Shown here: one piece after another, positions 16,432 to 25,628 of the stretch
Numbering within the stretch: the first letter of the stretch is position 1
How the letters are laid out: every line of letters starts with the position of its first letter
Source: Chloroflexota bacterium
Lineage (GTDB): Bacteria; Chloroflexota; Anaerolineae; B4-G1
Direction of reading: 5' to 3'
Assembly (NCBI GenBank): GCA_024232355.1
Contig: JAAEPW010000932.1
Location: forward strand, 12,525-76,524
DNA: 64,000 nt
Notes under the pieces: model-generated
What the model saw: only the letters and a program-made list of their open reading frames with translations
Databases searched by the model: none
Told to the model about the DNA's origin: nothing
Made by a program: the position numbers and the translations under genes

Positions 16432-18540
16432 ATGAAAAAATCACTCCTACATAAACTGCCCTGGGCCATCGCCCTACTCGTACTCGCCACGGGGTGCAGC
16501 GCGCTGTCGCCCACGCCCATCCTATCCACCCCGGCGGCCACGCCCACCACGCTCCGGCCCGCAGCGACGCCGCTGCCAACGACCACCGTCACCCCCTCGC
16601 CGACGCCAGCGCCGCCGCCGACCCTCACGCCCACGCCCAGCGCCGGTTACTATCGCAATACGGATCTCGGTTTCTGGTTCCTCTACCCCGGCGAGTGGCA
16701 GCGCGAGGAGACCGGCAGCAACTTTCCCGCCGTCGTCATCAGCGACAACGACGACCCCGTGCGCCTGATGGCCGGTGGACGCCCCATCGAGGATGATACC
16801 GAGTTGGCCGACTTTGCGCGCGGCGTCGGGGAGGAGCTGGGCCTGGCGGAAGAGGTCGAGTTGATCGCCGACGGTCCCGCCACCTTGGCCGACGGTACCC
16901 CCGCGTGGGAGGTGACCTTTGCCTGGGAGAACGACGAGGGCCGCGCGTTCCAGACCCAAGGCTACGCCACCATATCCGGCGGTAAGGGCTACGTCTTGGT
17001 CCTGACCGCCCACCCTGAGGTGCTGACGACTCGCTCCCAGACCATCCAGGCCATCGGCCACACCTTGGCGCTGGAGCAGCCCGAACTGTACGGCGTCTCC
17101 CGCGCCAACGCCATCGTCATGCTGGCAAGCGACGTCCCGACCCTCGACCCCGCCTTGACGCGGGAGGGCCCCGGCGGCATCGTCGCCCACATCTTTGGCG
17201 GCCTGGTGCGCCTCAATGCCGATCTGCAAGTTGAGCCCGACCTGGCCGAGCGCTGGGACGTCAGCGACGACGGCACCGTTTACACCTTTCACCTGCGCCC
17301 CGATGTCACCTTTCACAGCGGAGCGCCGCTGACCGCTGCCGACGTCAAACAATCCTGGGAGCGCGCCGCCGACCCCGCCCTCGGCTCTCCGACGGCCGCC
17401 CTCTACCTGGGTGACATTGCGAGCACCGAGGCGGTTGACGATAGTACCCTGGTCGTCACCCTGGACGGCCCCAAGCCCTACTTTTTGGCCAAGCTGGCCC
17501 AGCCCGTTGCCTTTGTCACCCAGGCCGACAACGTGGCTGGCGGCGCGTCCTGGTGGCTCCGGCCCGACGGCAGCGGTCCCTTTGCCCTGCGCCGCTGGCT
17601 GGAGGGCGAGGCCATCATCCTAGAGCGCGCCGAGACCTATCACCAGCCCCTCGCCATCTCGGCCATGATCTATTTGATCTCGGGCGGCTCTGGCTTTTTG
17701 GCCTACGAGGCCGGTTACGTCGACGTCGCCAACGTCGGCCTGCACAACCTGGCCCGCGCCCAAGACCCCGCCGACCCGCTATCCGGCGACCTGATCAGCG
17801 GCAACACCTTTTGCACCTACCGGGTCGTGTTCGACGCCACCCGCGCGCCCTTTGACGACCCGAACGTCCGCCGAGCCTTTGCCCTGGCCGTCGACCGGGA
17901 CCAGTTGGCTCAGGTGGTGCTCAACGGCGCGGCCGTGCCTGCCATCAGCTTTTTGCCCCCCGGCATGCCGGGCCACGTGGACCGGCCCGCCGCCGATACG
18001 TTCGACGTCGAAGCCGCCCAGGCCCTCATCGCCGCGTCCGACTATGGCAGTGGGTCTGCGCTGCCCGCCCTCACCCTGAGCACCCCCGGCGTGGGCGACC
18101 CCGACCCGCTGGCCGTCGCCCTGGCCGACGTGTGGGCCACCAACCTGGGCGTCACCATCGAGACCGAACTTTTGGAACCGACCGGTTACGCCGACGCCAT
18201 CACCGAGCAGCACGGCCATTTGTTTACCGTCGAGTCGTGCGCCGATTACGCCGACCCGGAAAACGTCCTCGACCTGCCGTACCACACCGGCAGCCCCGCC
18301 AACCACAGTGGTTACGCCAACGCCGAGCTTGACGCACTGCTCGAATCGGCCCGCACCGAGTCGGATCCCGGCCAGCGCCTGGCGCTCTACCAGCAAGCCG
18401 AGGAACTGCTGCTGGAGGACGCGCCCGCGGTGCCCCTGGTCCATCCGCTGGCCTACGTGCTCATCCGGCCCTACATCCGAGGCTACCGTTTATCTCCCAT
18501 TCCCGTCCTCTGGCCTGCGGTTGTCACGATAGAAAGATAG
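16432..18540 (+). CDS. Solute-binding lipoprotein (SBP family 5, peptide/oligosaccharide type) with an extra N-terminal domain
   Basis: 702 residues, longer than the usual 500-550. The lipoprotein signal ends LATGC, followed by a Pro/Thr/Ala linker (about 30-70). Residues about 70-215 form a PsbP/DcrB-like module (FWFLYPGEWQREE). The SBP_bac_5 domain runs from about 220 to the end: TLDPALTREG, LAERWDVSDDGTVYTFHLR and FHSGAPLTAADVKQSWERA are hallmark stretches. Such proteins capture peptides or other solutes for ABC import, but no permease or ATPase gene is adjacent. It may act as a sensor or use transporter parts encoded elsewhere. The next two genes follow at 8 and 9 bp spacing. Confidence 0.8.
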   Translation: MKKSLLHKLPWAIALLVLATGCSALSPTPILSTPAATPTTLRPAATPLPTTTVTPSPTPAPPPTLTPTPSAGYYRNTDLGFWFLYPGEWQREETGSNFPAVVISDNDDPVRLMAGGRPIEDDTELADFARGVGEELGLAEEVELIADGPATLADGTPAWEVTFAWENDEGRAFQTQGYATISGGKGYVLVLTAHPEVLTTRSQTIQAIGHTLALEQPELYGVSRANAIVMLASDVPTLDPALTREGPGGIVAHIFGGLVRLNADLQVEPDLAERWDVSDDGTVYTFHLRPDVTFHSGAPLTAADVKQSWERAADPALGSPTAALYLGDIASTEAVDDSTLVVTLDGPKPYFLAKLAQPVAFVTQADNVAGGASWWLRPDGSGPFALRRWLEGEAIILERAETYHQPLAISAMIYLISGGSGFLAYEAGYVDVANVGLHNLARAQDPADPLSGDLISGNTFCTYRVVFDATRAPFDDPNVRRAFALAVDRDQLAQVVLNGAAVPAISFLPPGMPGHVDRPAADTFDVEAAQALIAASDYGSGSALPALTLSTPGVGDPDPLAVALADVWATNLGVTIETELLEPTGYADAITEQHGHLFTVESCADYADPENVLDLPYHTGSPANHSGYANAELDALLESARTESDPGQRLALYQQAEELLLEDAPAVPLVHPLAYVLIRPYIRGYRLSPIPVLWPAVVTIER

Positions 18541-18548
18541 GAGTCATC

Positions 18549-21119
18549 ATGTCCACAGAAATACCCACAGATAATTTTGCAGAAACCTCGGAAGAGATTA
18601 TTGCCGAACCCACTCCCGCGCCGCCGGAAAAAACCGGCCGCAAAAAGAGACGGGCCATCACCATTGTCCTGATTCTCGTCACTGTCCTGCTCGTCGTGGC
18701 CACCGCTGCTACCGGACTACTCGTCTACCAACGCAACCAAGAAGCGGCTCTGCTGAGCGCAGGATACGCCGCGCTGTCTGCGGGTGATTATGAGGCCGCG
18801 ATTGAATCCTTCAACCAGGCGTTGGCGGTCCAACCCGAGCAGGTGCGCCAGTACGATGATGAGGCGATCCTGGCCCGCGCCCAAGCCTACCTGGGTCTGG
18901 GAGAACCGGAGGCCGCCATCGAGGACCTGAACCACCTGCTGGCCCTCGATCCCAATCGAACGGACTTGCTCCTCCTGCGCGCCACGGCCTACCTCGACCT
19001 GGACGACCGCGAGGCGGCTCTGGCGGATTATGAGACCGTCATCACTCAGGACCCAGACCGGGCCGAGCCCTATCTGTACCGGGGGCTGGATCACCTCCAT
19101 TTTCGGCGCGACGCTGACGCCCTGGCCGACCTGACCGCCGCTATCGAGCGCGACGGCGCGCTGGCCGAGGCATTTGTCAACCGGGGGCTCGTTCACTTTT
19201 TGAACAACGATATCATCGAGGCCCGCGCCGACGCCCAGGCTGCCATCGAGGCCAAACCCAACCTGGTGTTGGCCCAGGCGCTGCTGGGCGCGACGTCTGC
19301 CCGCACCGGTGATGGGATGGTTGGCCTGGACGCACTGAACCACGCCGTCTCCCGCGCGGCGGACGACGAGACCGCCGCCCGCCTCATCTACCTGCGCGCC
19401 CGCGTTCATCTGGACAACGGCCAAACCGCGCCCGCCCTCTCCGACGCCGAACAGGTCGTGGCCCTGGCCCCCGGCTGGAGCTGGGGCTACTTGCTCCGGG
19501 GCGACGTCCACCTGGCCCGCGACGAAGGCCCCCAGGCCAGTTTCGACTACCAGCAAGCCGTGGACCTCGACCCCGAGTCGGGCATCGTCTACGTGGGCCG
19601 CGCCGCCGGATACCTGCACGCCGAGGACCTGGGCGCTGCCGGGGCTGACCTGTCCACCGCGCTTTCCCTGCTGCCTGACCACGTTCCCGCCATCATGCTG
19701 CGCGCGCGGGTGTCCACGGCCAACGGCGACGCTGACGCCGCCCTGGCCGATCTCGACACCGTTCTTGAACTCGACCCCACCGCGGACGCCTATGCTCTAC
19801 GGGCCGACCTCTACTTTGAGCAGGAGCGATGGGACGAGGCCCGCGCCGACTATGACCAGGCGCTCGCCGCCAACCCCGACGATCTGGCCGCGCTGAGCCG
19901 TCGCGCCCGGGCCGCGTTCGCTCAGGAGGACTATGCCGCCGCCATCACCGACCTGGACGCCGCTATCGCCCTGGCCCCCACCGACGTCGACCTGATTGCC
20001 TTGCGCGCCGAGACCTACCTGGCCCTGGACAACCTGGAGCTGGCTTACCGCGACGCCCAGCGCGCCCTGACGCTGGACGCCGACCAGCCCATCCCCCAGA
20101 TGATCGAGGGAATGTTCCAATACGAGCAGGAACGCTACTTTCAGGCCGTCATCGACCTGACCGATGCCATCGACCTCGACCCCGAATCGGCACGCGCATT
20201 TGCTGCCCGTGCTCACGCCCACTTTGATTTGCACGATCCCGACCGTGCCCGTGCCGACGCCGCCCGTGCCCTGGAACTCGACCCCGAATCGGCCCAGGCG
20301 CACCTGGCGCGCGCTCTCGTCTACGTCTACGAGCGGGATTGGAGCAGCGCGCTGTCCGACGCCGACCGAGCCGTGGAATTGGCCCCGGACGACGAGTTGG
20401 TCCTGGTCACCCGTGGCCTCATTTACCTGGAGGGGGGCGATGCCAACGCCGCCCTGGACGACTTTGAGCAGTCGTTAGAGATGGAGCCCGAGTGGGTGGA
20501 TGGCCGCGTCTGGCGCGCGGCAGCGCTCGACCAATTGCAGCGCTACGACGACGCCGTCACCGCCTTGCAATCCGTGCTCGAGATCGCCATCGACGTCGGC
20601 GAAGTGGAACTGGCCGAGAGCGGCATCGCCGACCTGGAGCGCATCCCCGAGGCGGTGGACGGAAACCGCACCTGGCGCGACGTCTACCACGAATTCGACA
20701 TCACCTACCCGGCCGACTGGCGGCAATACGTGGACCCCGGCGAGGTCGCGCCCTTGCTGCTCATGGGGCCGCTGGATAAGGACTATCGGGCCAGCTTGGT
20801 ACTGACCATCTTTGAGATCGACTATTATCTGGCGCCTTCAAAACTCGCCAAGTTGTATGGCCCTGGCGCTAACGATTTGCCCGACTATGAACTGCTCAGC
20901 GAGCGGACTATTCGCGTGGACGGAAACGCCGCCGCGCGGCGCACCTTTACCTGGACCGCCGTCGACGAACGACTGCGCGACGTGCCCGTGACCGTCACCC
21001 AGGTGTACGCGTACGTCGATGAACAAGTCCTTATCTTTACCGCCACCACGCGCACCGAAGGCGCAGACAAACACGAATCGATCTTTGACGCCATCATCAA
21101 CAGTTTTGATTTTAACTAA
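18549..21119 (+). CDS. Membrane-anchored TPR-repeat protein
   Basis: 856 residues. A short cytoplasmic N-terminus (GRKKRR) precedes one membrane helix (ITIVLILVTVLLVVATAATGLLVY, about 36-60). About 18 tetratricopeptide repeats fill residues 70-690 (AALSAGDYEAAIESFNQAL, ALVYVYERDWSSALSDADRA). A C-terminal domain (about 700-850, FDITYPADWRQYVDPG) resembles the PsbP-like module in the upstream lipoprotein. The repeats face outward and are likely a scaffold for envelope protein assembly. AGGAG is 5 bases before the ATG, and the 8-bp gap to the upstream gene indicates an operon. No enzymatic motif. Confidence 0.8.
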   Translation: MSTEIPTDNFAETSEEIIAEPTPAPPEKTGRKKRRAITIVLILVTVLLVVATAATGLLVYQRNQEAALLSAGYAALSAGDYEAAIESFNQALAVQPEQVRQYDDEAILARAQAYLGLGEPEAAIEDLNHLLALDPNRTDLLLLRATAYLDLDDREAALADYETVITQDPDRAEPYLYRGLDHLHFRRDADALADLTAAIERDGALAEAFVNRGLVHFLNNDIIEARADAQAAIEAKPNLVLAQALLGATSARTGDGMVGLDALNHAVSRAADDETAARLIYLRARVHLDNGQTAPALSDAEQVVALAPGWSWGYLLRGDVHLARDEGPQASFDYQQAVDLDPESGIVYVGRAAGYLHAEDLGAAGADLSTALSLLPDHVPAIMLRARVSTANGDADAALADLDTVLELDPTADAYALRADLYFEQERWDEARADYDQALAANPDDLAALSRRARAAFAQEDYAAAITDLDAAIALAPTDVDLIALRAETYLALDNLELAYRDAQRALTLDADQPIPQMIEGMFQYEQERYFQAVIDLTDAIDLDPESARAFAARAHAHFDLHDPDRARADAARALELDPESAQAHLARALVYVYERDWSSALSDADRAVELAPDDELVLVTRGLIYLEGGDANAALDDFEQSLEMEPEWVDGRVWRAAALDQLQRYDDAVTALQSVLEIAIDVGEVELAESGIADLERIPEAVDGNRTWRDVYHEFDITYPADWRQYVDPGEVAPLLLMGPLDKDYRASLVLTIFEIDYYLAPSKLAKLYGPGANDLPDYELLSERTIRVDGNAAARRTFTWTAVDERLRDVPVTVTQVYAYVDEQVLIFTATTRTEGADKHESIFDAIINSFDFN

Positions 21120-21128
21120 AGGAGAACA

Positions 21129-23186
21129 ATGAAACGCTATCTATATTTTTTCGCGCTTTTGATTTTAATCGTTATGGCCGGATGCGGTGGCGGGGAAGAA
21201 CCCACCCCCACGGCCACACCGGTCCCACCGACCGACACGCCTACCCCGACCCTGGTCCCGACGCCCACCCTGGAACCCACCCCGACCCTCATCCCCGCTG
21301 CCGACCTGGTAGCCGACGGAGACGCGTTGATGTGGGAAAGCGACTGGGAGGGTGCAGAGGCGGCTTATGCCCAGGCCATCGAAATCCACCCCGACGACCC
21401 GATGGCCTACGCGCATCTGTCGTACCTGCACGTGCACCGTCCACAGACCCGCAAGCAGGCGGTAGACGAGGCGCAACAGGCAGCCGACCTAGCCCCAGAC
21501 GACCCGGAGATGCTCGCCTACCTGGTCAAGGCCTTAGACCACAACAACCGTTTCGACGAGGCGCTGGAAGTGGCCGAGACCGCGTACGAACTGGATTCCG
21601 ACAACCCCCTGGTGCTGGCGGTGCTGGCCGAGGTCTATGTGGACGTTAACCAATACAACGAAGCGCTGACCACCGCCGAGCGGGCGGTCGAGCTTGGTCC
21701 CGACGAGATGGAGGCGCATCGCAGCCTGGCCATTGCCCATATCGCTATCGGTGAGGAGGAGGAGGCCCAGGAAGAAATCAACGAGGCCTATCTCCTGCAC
21801 AGCCAGTTTGTGCCGATCTTGGTCACCAAAGGCTATTTCTACAGCATCGATGACGAGGCGGACGATCGGCTATACTTTATCGAAAAGGCCCTGGAATATG
21901 ACCCCGAGTACCTTGGGGCCATCGCCGGACTTGCAGGGTTTCACGAAGAGTATGAAGAATACGACGAGGCATTGGAGCTTTGTGACCAGATTGTCGAACT
22001 AGAACCCGAACTGCCCGACGGATACGTCTGCCGGGGCAGTACGTACCTGGCGCGAGGTGTCCAGGACGAGGCTCTGGACAACTATGACCTGGCCATCGAC
22101 CGGAACGTCGAGGGTGCGGGCGGCTATTTTGGCCGCGGACGAGTTTTCCTGGACCAGGGCGATTGCGAGGCCGCCCGGGGCGAGTTTGAAAAAGTTATCG
22201 AACTGCAGCCGTATTCGGAACGGGCGTGGGTCTATGTAGGTTTTACCAATTTGTGTGAGGAAGAATACACGGCCGCCATCGAAAGTTTCCAGACCGCCGC
22301 AGAGATGGACCCCTACGATTCGTCTGCCCCGTATGGTCTGGGGCGCGCCTACATGGGAGAAGAACGCTACGAGGACGCCGAGGCGCAATTCCTGGCCGCT
22401 ATCGAACTGGACGATGAATTCCCCTCGTACCACATCAGCCTGGCGGATGCGTACGCCGAACTGGAAAAGTACGACGAGGCTGAGGAAGGGTATCTGCGTG
22501 CCATCGAGTTGGAATCGGAACAGGCGGACCCATACCTGGCCTTGGGCAGCTTTTATCTGGACCAGGACCGTTCCTACGATGCCGAGCAGCAGTTTGAGAA
22601 AGCGTTGGAATGGGATGAAGAATCGGTGCAGGCATTGGTGGGCCTCGGCGTCGCCTACGCCCGGCAGGAGCGCTGCTGTGAAGCGACCACAGTGCTCAAC
22701 CAGGCCCGCGACCTGGACCCGGACAACTTTGTGGCCGACGAAGTGTTCAACCAGTGCTGGGACATCTGCCGCCGCCAGAACCCGCCCGGCCCCCAGGGAG
22801 ACCCGCTCAGTGAAGGGGCCGCCGCCAGCATCGCCAAGGAAGCCGTCGCTGCGAGGGCAGGCGTTGGTGGCCACCAGGTCTTTTCCGAGTTTGACGCGAC
22901 CCCCGACGGTGAACGGATCTTGGCCGTAGTTTACGTGGCAACCTTTGACCCGAATACCCAGGCAACCGAGTTCAACAACCAGATCAGCCAGGCTGTCTTT
23001 GCTGCCGTGGACGCGTTCGTGCGGGCAGATTCGGCCCCGATCTATCTCGCCATCGAGGCATACTCTTTTGATGGGCAGAATGCGATCCTGCTGAGTTCGC
23101 GGATTGTCCATCGAGTGGACGCGATCGATTGGTGGAACAATAGCATCGGTGATGGGGCGTTCATCGGGACGTGGTACACGCCCTAG
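21129..23186 (+). CDS. TPR-repeat lipoprotein
   Basis: 685 residues. The lipoprotein signal ends VMAGC, followed by a Thr/Pro linker built from PTPT-type repeats (about 24-60), then about 13 tetratricopeptide repeats (YEDAEAQFLAAIELDDEFPS, YDEAEEGYLRAIELES). The last 130 residues (about 555-685) form a separate alpha/beta domain without a recognised name. AAAGGAG precedes the ATG, 9 bp after the TPR gene at 18549. The three genes 16432, 18549 and 21129 are probably one envelope operon, ended by the hairpin at 23207-23249. Confidence 0.8.
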   Translation: MKRYLYFFALLILIVMAGCGGGEEPTPTATPVPPTDTPTPTLVPTPTLEPTPTLIPAADLVADGDALMWESDWEGAEAAYAQAIEIHPDDPMAYAHLSYLHVHRPQTRKQAVDEAQQAADLAPDDPEMLAYLVKALDHNNRFDEALEVAETAYELDSDNPLVLAVLAEVYVDVNQYNEALTTAERAVELGPDEMEAHRSLAIAHIAIGEEEEAQEEINEAYLLHSQFVPILVTKGYFYSIDDEADDRLYFIEKALEYDPEYLGAIAGLAGFHEEYEEYDEALELCDQIVELEPELPDGYVCRGSTYLARGVQDEALDNYDLAIDRNVEGAGGYFGRGRVFLDQGDCEAARGEFEKVIELQPYSERAWVYVGFTNLCEEEYTAAIESFQTAAEMDPYDSSAPYGLGRAYMGEERYEDAEAQFLAAIELDDEFPSYHISLADAYAELEKYDEAEEGYLRAIELESEQADPYLALGSFYLDQDRSYDAEQQFEKALEWDEESVQALVGLGVAYARQERCCEATTVLNQARDLDPDNFVADEVFNQCWDICRRQNPPGPQGDPLSEGAAASIAKEAVAARAGVGGHQVFSEFDATPDGERILAVVYVATFDPNTQATEFNNQISQAVFAAVDAFVRADSAPIYLAIEAYSFDGQNAILLSSRIVHRVDAIDWWNNSIGDGAFIGTWYTP

Positions 23187-23206
23187 CTGGCTAACTCGCA
23201 CATCGA

Positions 23207-23249
23207 CAAGCGCGGGAGGACAGTTTCGTCGCCTACCGCGCTTGTTTTT
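23207..23249 (+). terminator. Rho-independent terminator
   Basis: CAAGCGCGG (23207-23215) pairs with CCGCGCTTG (23236-23244), followed by TTTTT, 20 bp after the TPR lipoprotein stop. The loop is long (20 nt). Confidence 0.65.
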
Positions 23250-23289
23250 GTTTCAACCATTATCACCAGGCGAGGAACGAGCACACCCA

Positions 23290-23345
23290 TGTGCGAAGCG
23301 GGTTTTGTAAGACCCGCTTCGCATTTGGGAATGCTCACTCCTCAC
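23290..23345 (-). repeat. Dispersed intergenic repeat, family 2, with long hairpin
   Basis: TGCGAAGCGGGT (23292-23303) and ACCCGCTTCGCA (23312-23323) form a perfect 12-bp stem. Its reverse complement (GAGGAGTGAGCATTCCCAAA, then TGCGAAGCGGG) aligns with 15741-15783, and its core with 25568-25594. Confidence 0.55.
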
Positions 23346-23380
23346 TGCAAGTCTGGTTTGTGCAAGCACTGACGTTGGGC

Positions 23381-23386
23381 TATAAT
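23381..23386 (+). promoter_or_regulatory. TATAAT -10 element giving a leaderless transcript
   Basis: Perfect TATAAT, ending 6 bases before the nuclease ATG at 23393. The expected start of transcription coincides with the start codon, and no ribosome-binding site is present. The -35 (TTGTGC, 23358-23363, 17-bp spacer) is weak. Confidence 0.45.
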
Positions 23387-23392
23387 CGAATT

Positions 23393-24625
23393 ATGAGCAA
23401 AATTCGCCTCTTACACTTTGCCGATCTCCACATCGGTATGGAAAACTATGGACGGCTCGACACCACCACCGGTATCAACCGGCGCGTGCTCGACTTTTTG
23501 CACCGCTTTGACGACCTGATCGAATATGGCCTGGAACACGAGGTGGACATGGTGCTCTTTGCCGGGGACGCTTTCAAGACCCGCAACCCCAACCCGACCC
23601 ACCAACGAGCCTTTGCTCGGCGGGTCAAGCGGCTGGCCGATGCGGGCGTGCCCATCGTTCTCCTGGTGGGCAACCACGACCTGCCGGCGATGGTCCAAAA
23701 GGCGTCCAGCGTGGACATCTTTCGCATTCTGGACGTGCCCAACGTTACTGTGGGGTGGGACGAGCGCGTGCACCGTATCGAGACTCGCCGTGGTCCGGTG
23801 CAGGTCGCCACGGTCCCTTATCCGGTTCGCCAGCGGCTCTTGGCCCACGACGAGTACCGGGGTCTCTCTATCGAGGAATTGGATCGGGCGGTGCAAGAGA
23901 TCGTCACCGGCAACATCCAAGCGATGGCCGAGCAACTGGAGCCGGACCTCCCGGCGGTGTTGACCGCGCACCTGAGCGTCTCTGGCGCGACCTTTGGATC
24001 CGAGCGCAGCGTGATGATCGGGCGGGATGCCGTTGTGCTCAAATCGGTCCTGACCGATCCCGCCTGGGATTACGTCGCTCTGGGCCATATTCACCTGCAC
24101 CAGAGCCTCAACGGCCAAGAATACCCGCCCGTGGTCTATTCTGGCAGCCTAGAGCGGATCGATTTTGGCGAGGAAGGTCAGACCAAAGGGTTCTGCTGGG
24201 TAGAATTGGCGCGGGGCGAGACCACGTGGGAATTCGTCGAGGTGGATGCCCGTCCATTCGTCACCGTGCGCGCAGACGTGCAAGATGCCCCCGACCCGTT
24301 GATAGCGTTACAACAAGCAATCATCGCCCAAGACTTACAGGGAGCCGTGACGCGCCTCATCGTTAAACTGGGTGCTGATCAAGAACCATTGGTGCGCGAC
24401 CGCGACGTGCGCGCCTTTTTGTCCGACGCGTACTTTATCGGCGGCATCAATCGTGAGATCGAGCAGGAAGCGCGGGTGCGGCTGGGAAATCTGTCCCCAG
24501 AGGAAATGACGGACCGTGAGCTGCTGGCTAAATATCTGGAGACAAAGGACACGGACCCGGAGCGAACCGCCGTGTTGCTGAAACACGCCGAGTCAATTTT
24601 CGAGAAAGAAAAAAGCGCGCGATGA
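23393..24625 (+). CDS. sbcD: SbcD/Mre11-type DNA exonuclease subunit
   Basis: 410 residues from the ATG at 23393; the upstream in-frame extension to 23291 crosses a hairpin repeat and is not conserved-looking. Calcineurin-like phosphoesterase motifs are in order: DLHIG (11-15), GDAF (58-61), GNHD (93-96), LTAHLSV (about 190) and GHIHLHQ (about 222). These supply the two-metal site of Mre11/SbcD nucleases, which process DNA double-strand breaks and hairpins with the SbcC/Rad50 ATPase. No sbcC is in this window. A NurA-HerA operon, which cooperates with Mre11-Rad50 in archaea, lies about 8 kb away on the other strand. The stop overlaps the next start by 4 bases (ATGA). Confidence 0.85.
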   Translation: MSKIRLLHFADLHIGMENYGRLDTTTGINRRVLDFLHRFDDLIEYGLEHEVDMVLFAGDAFKTRNPNPTHQRAFARRVKRLADAGVPIVLLVGNHDLPAMVQKASSVDIFRILDVPNVTVGWDERVHRIETRRGPVQVATVPYPVRQRLLAHDEYRGLSIEELDRAVQEIVTGNIQAMAEQLEPDLPAVLTAHLSVSGATFGSERSVMIGRDAVVLKSVLTDPAWDYVALGHIHLHQSLNGQEYPPVVYSGSLERIDFGEEGQTKGFCWVELARGETTWEFVEVDARPFVTVRADVQDAPDPLIALQQAIIAQDLQGAVTRLIVKLGADQEPLVRDRDVRAFLSDAYFIGGINREIEQEARVRLGNLSPEEMTDRELLAKYLETKDTDPERTAVLLKHAESIFEKEKSAR

Positions 24626-25530
24626 AAAAGGTATTGAGCGTTAGCCTAGGATCCTCTACGCGGGACCACACCACCGAGGCCGAGTTCCTGGGTGAACGCT
24701 TTTGGATCAGCCGCCAAGGCACCGATGGCGATTTTCGCAAAGCGCTCCAACTCTATCGCGAGTATGACGGCAAAGTAGACGCTTTTGGCGTGGGAGGAAC
24801 AGAGTTCTACCAACTCGTCGGCAATCGTCGCTACTATTGGTGCGAATCCCGCCGCATCCGCGAGGCGATCAAAATATCCAAGGTCGGTGACGGCAATGGC
24901 CTCAAGCACCTGTTGGCTCCCTACGCGCTGCGTGCGTTGGAGGAACACGGCATCGAGCTTGCGGGCAAAAGGGCGTTGCAAACGACGTCCGTGGACCGTT
25001 ATGGCCTGGCCAAGGCGCTGGTGGATGCGGGCTGCGATGTTACCTTTGGCGATCTGATTTTCACGCTTGGTATTCCCATCTCTGTCCGCAGCCTGCGCAC
25101 TGTGCACATCTTGGCTGCGTTGCTCTTGCCCATTCTGACCCAGTTGCCCTTTTCATTCTACTATGCTCAGGGCGAGCGGCAGGAGAGGGAGCCCTCGACC
25201 AAATTTAGCCATTACTACAAATCTGCCGATCTCATTGTTGGCGACTTTATCCAGGTCTGGTCGAACCTGCCCGACGACCTCACGGGCAAGATCGTCATCA
25301 CCAACACGACCACGGCCAAGAACGTCGAGGAACTGGTCAAGCGCAACCTCCACATCCTGGTGACGACCACGCCCCGCCTGGAGGGGCGTTCCTTTGGCAC
25401 CAACGTGATGGAGGCCGTGTGCCGCTGTCTGGTAGACAAACCCGACGACCAGATCACCGACGCCGACATCGTAGATTTGATCGAGCGCGTCCCACTCAAA
25501 CCGCAGGTGCACGTGTTGAATCCGGTGTAA
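24622..25530 (+). CDS. Conserved protein coupled to SbcD (family sometimes labelled quinate 5-dehydrogenase)
   Basis: 302 residues. The N-terminus VLSVSLGSSTRDH is followed by alpha/beta sequence with FGVGGTEFY and YWCESRRIREAI, a conserved LQTTSVDRYGLAKALVDAG, and late motifs TNTTTAKNVEELVKR and TTTPRLEGRSFGTNVMEA. I associate this family with Chloroflexota, Deinococcota and some Firmicutes, where it has been labelled quinate 5-dehydrogenase. I see no clear dinucleotide-binding GxGxxG, so that name should be treated with caution. The ATGA overlap with sbcD indicates translational coupling. A hairpin follows at 25575-25594. Confidence 0.55.
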   Translation: MKKVLSVSLGSSTRDHTTEAEFLGERFWISRQGTDGDFRKALQLYREYDGKVDAFGVGGTEFYQLVGNRRYYWCESRRIREAIKISKVGDGNGLKHLLAPYALRALEEHGIELAGKRALQTTSVDRYGLAKALVDAGCDVTFGDLIFTLGIPISVRSLRTVHILAALLLPILTQLPFSFYYAQGERQEREPSTKFSHYYKSADLIVGDFIQVWSNLPDDLTGKIVITNTTTAKNVEELVKRNLHILVTTTPRLEGRSFGTNVMEAVCRCLVDKPDDQITDADIVDLIERVPLKPQVHVLNPV

Positions 25531-25567
25531 GACCCGATATGACTATTCATTTTCTAACAGTAAAAGT

Positions 25568-25607
25568 TGAGGATGCCGCATTCCCAAATGCGGCCATGTT
25601 CGACATG
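25568..25607 (+). repeat. Dispersed intergenic repeat, family 2, hairpin copy
   Basis: GCCGCATT (25575-25582) and AATGCGGC (25587-25594) form an 8-bp stem with loop CCCA, followed by a small CATG-TTCGA-CATG hairpin. It shares GCATTCCCAAATGCG with the copy at 23290. It could also terminate the upstream gene. Confidence 0.5.
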
Positions 25608-25628
25608 TAGGCACGCCTGAGCGAACTG

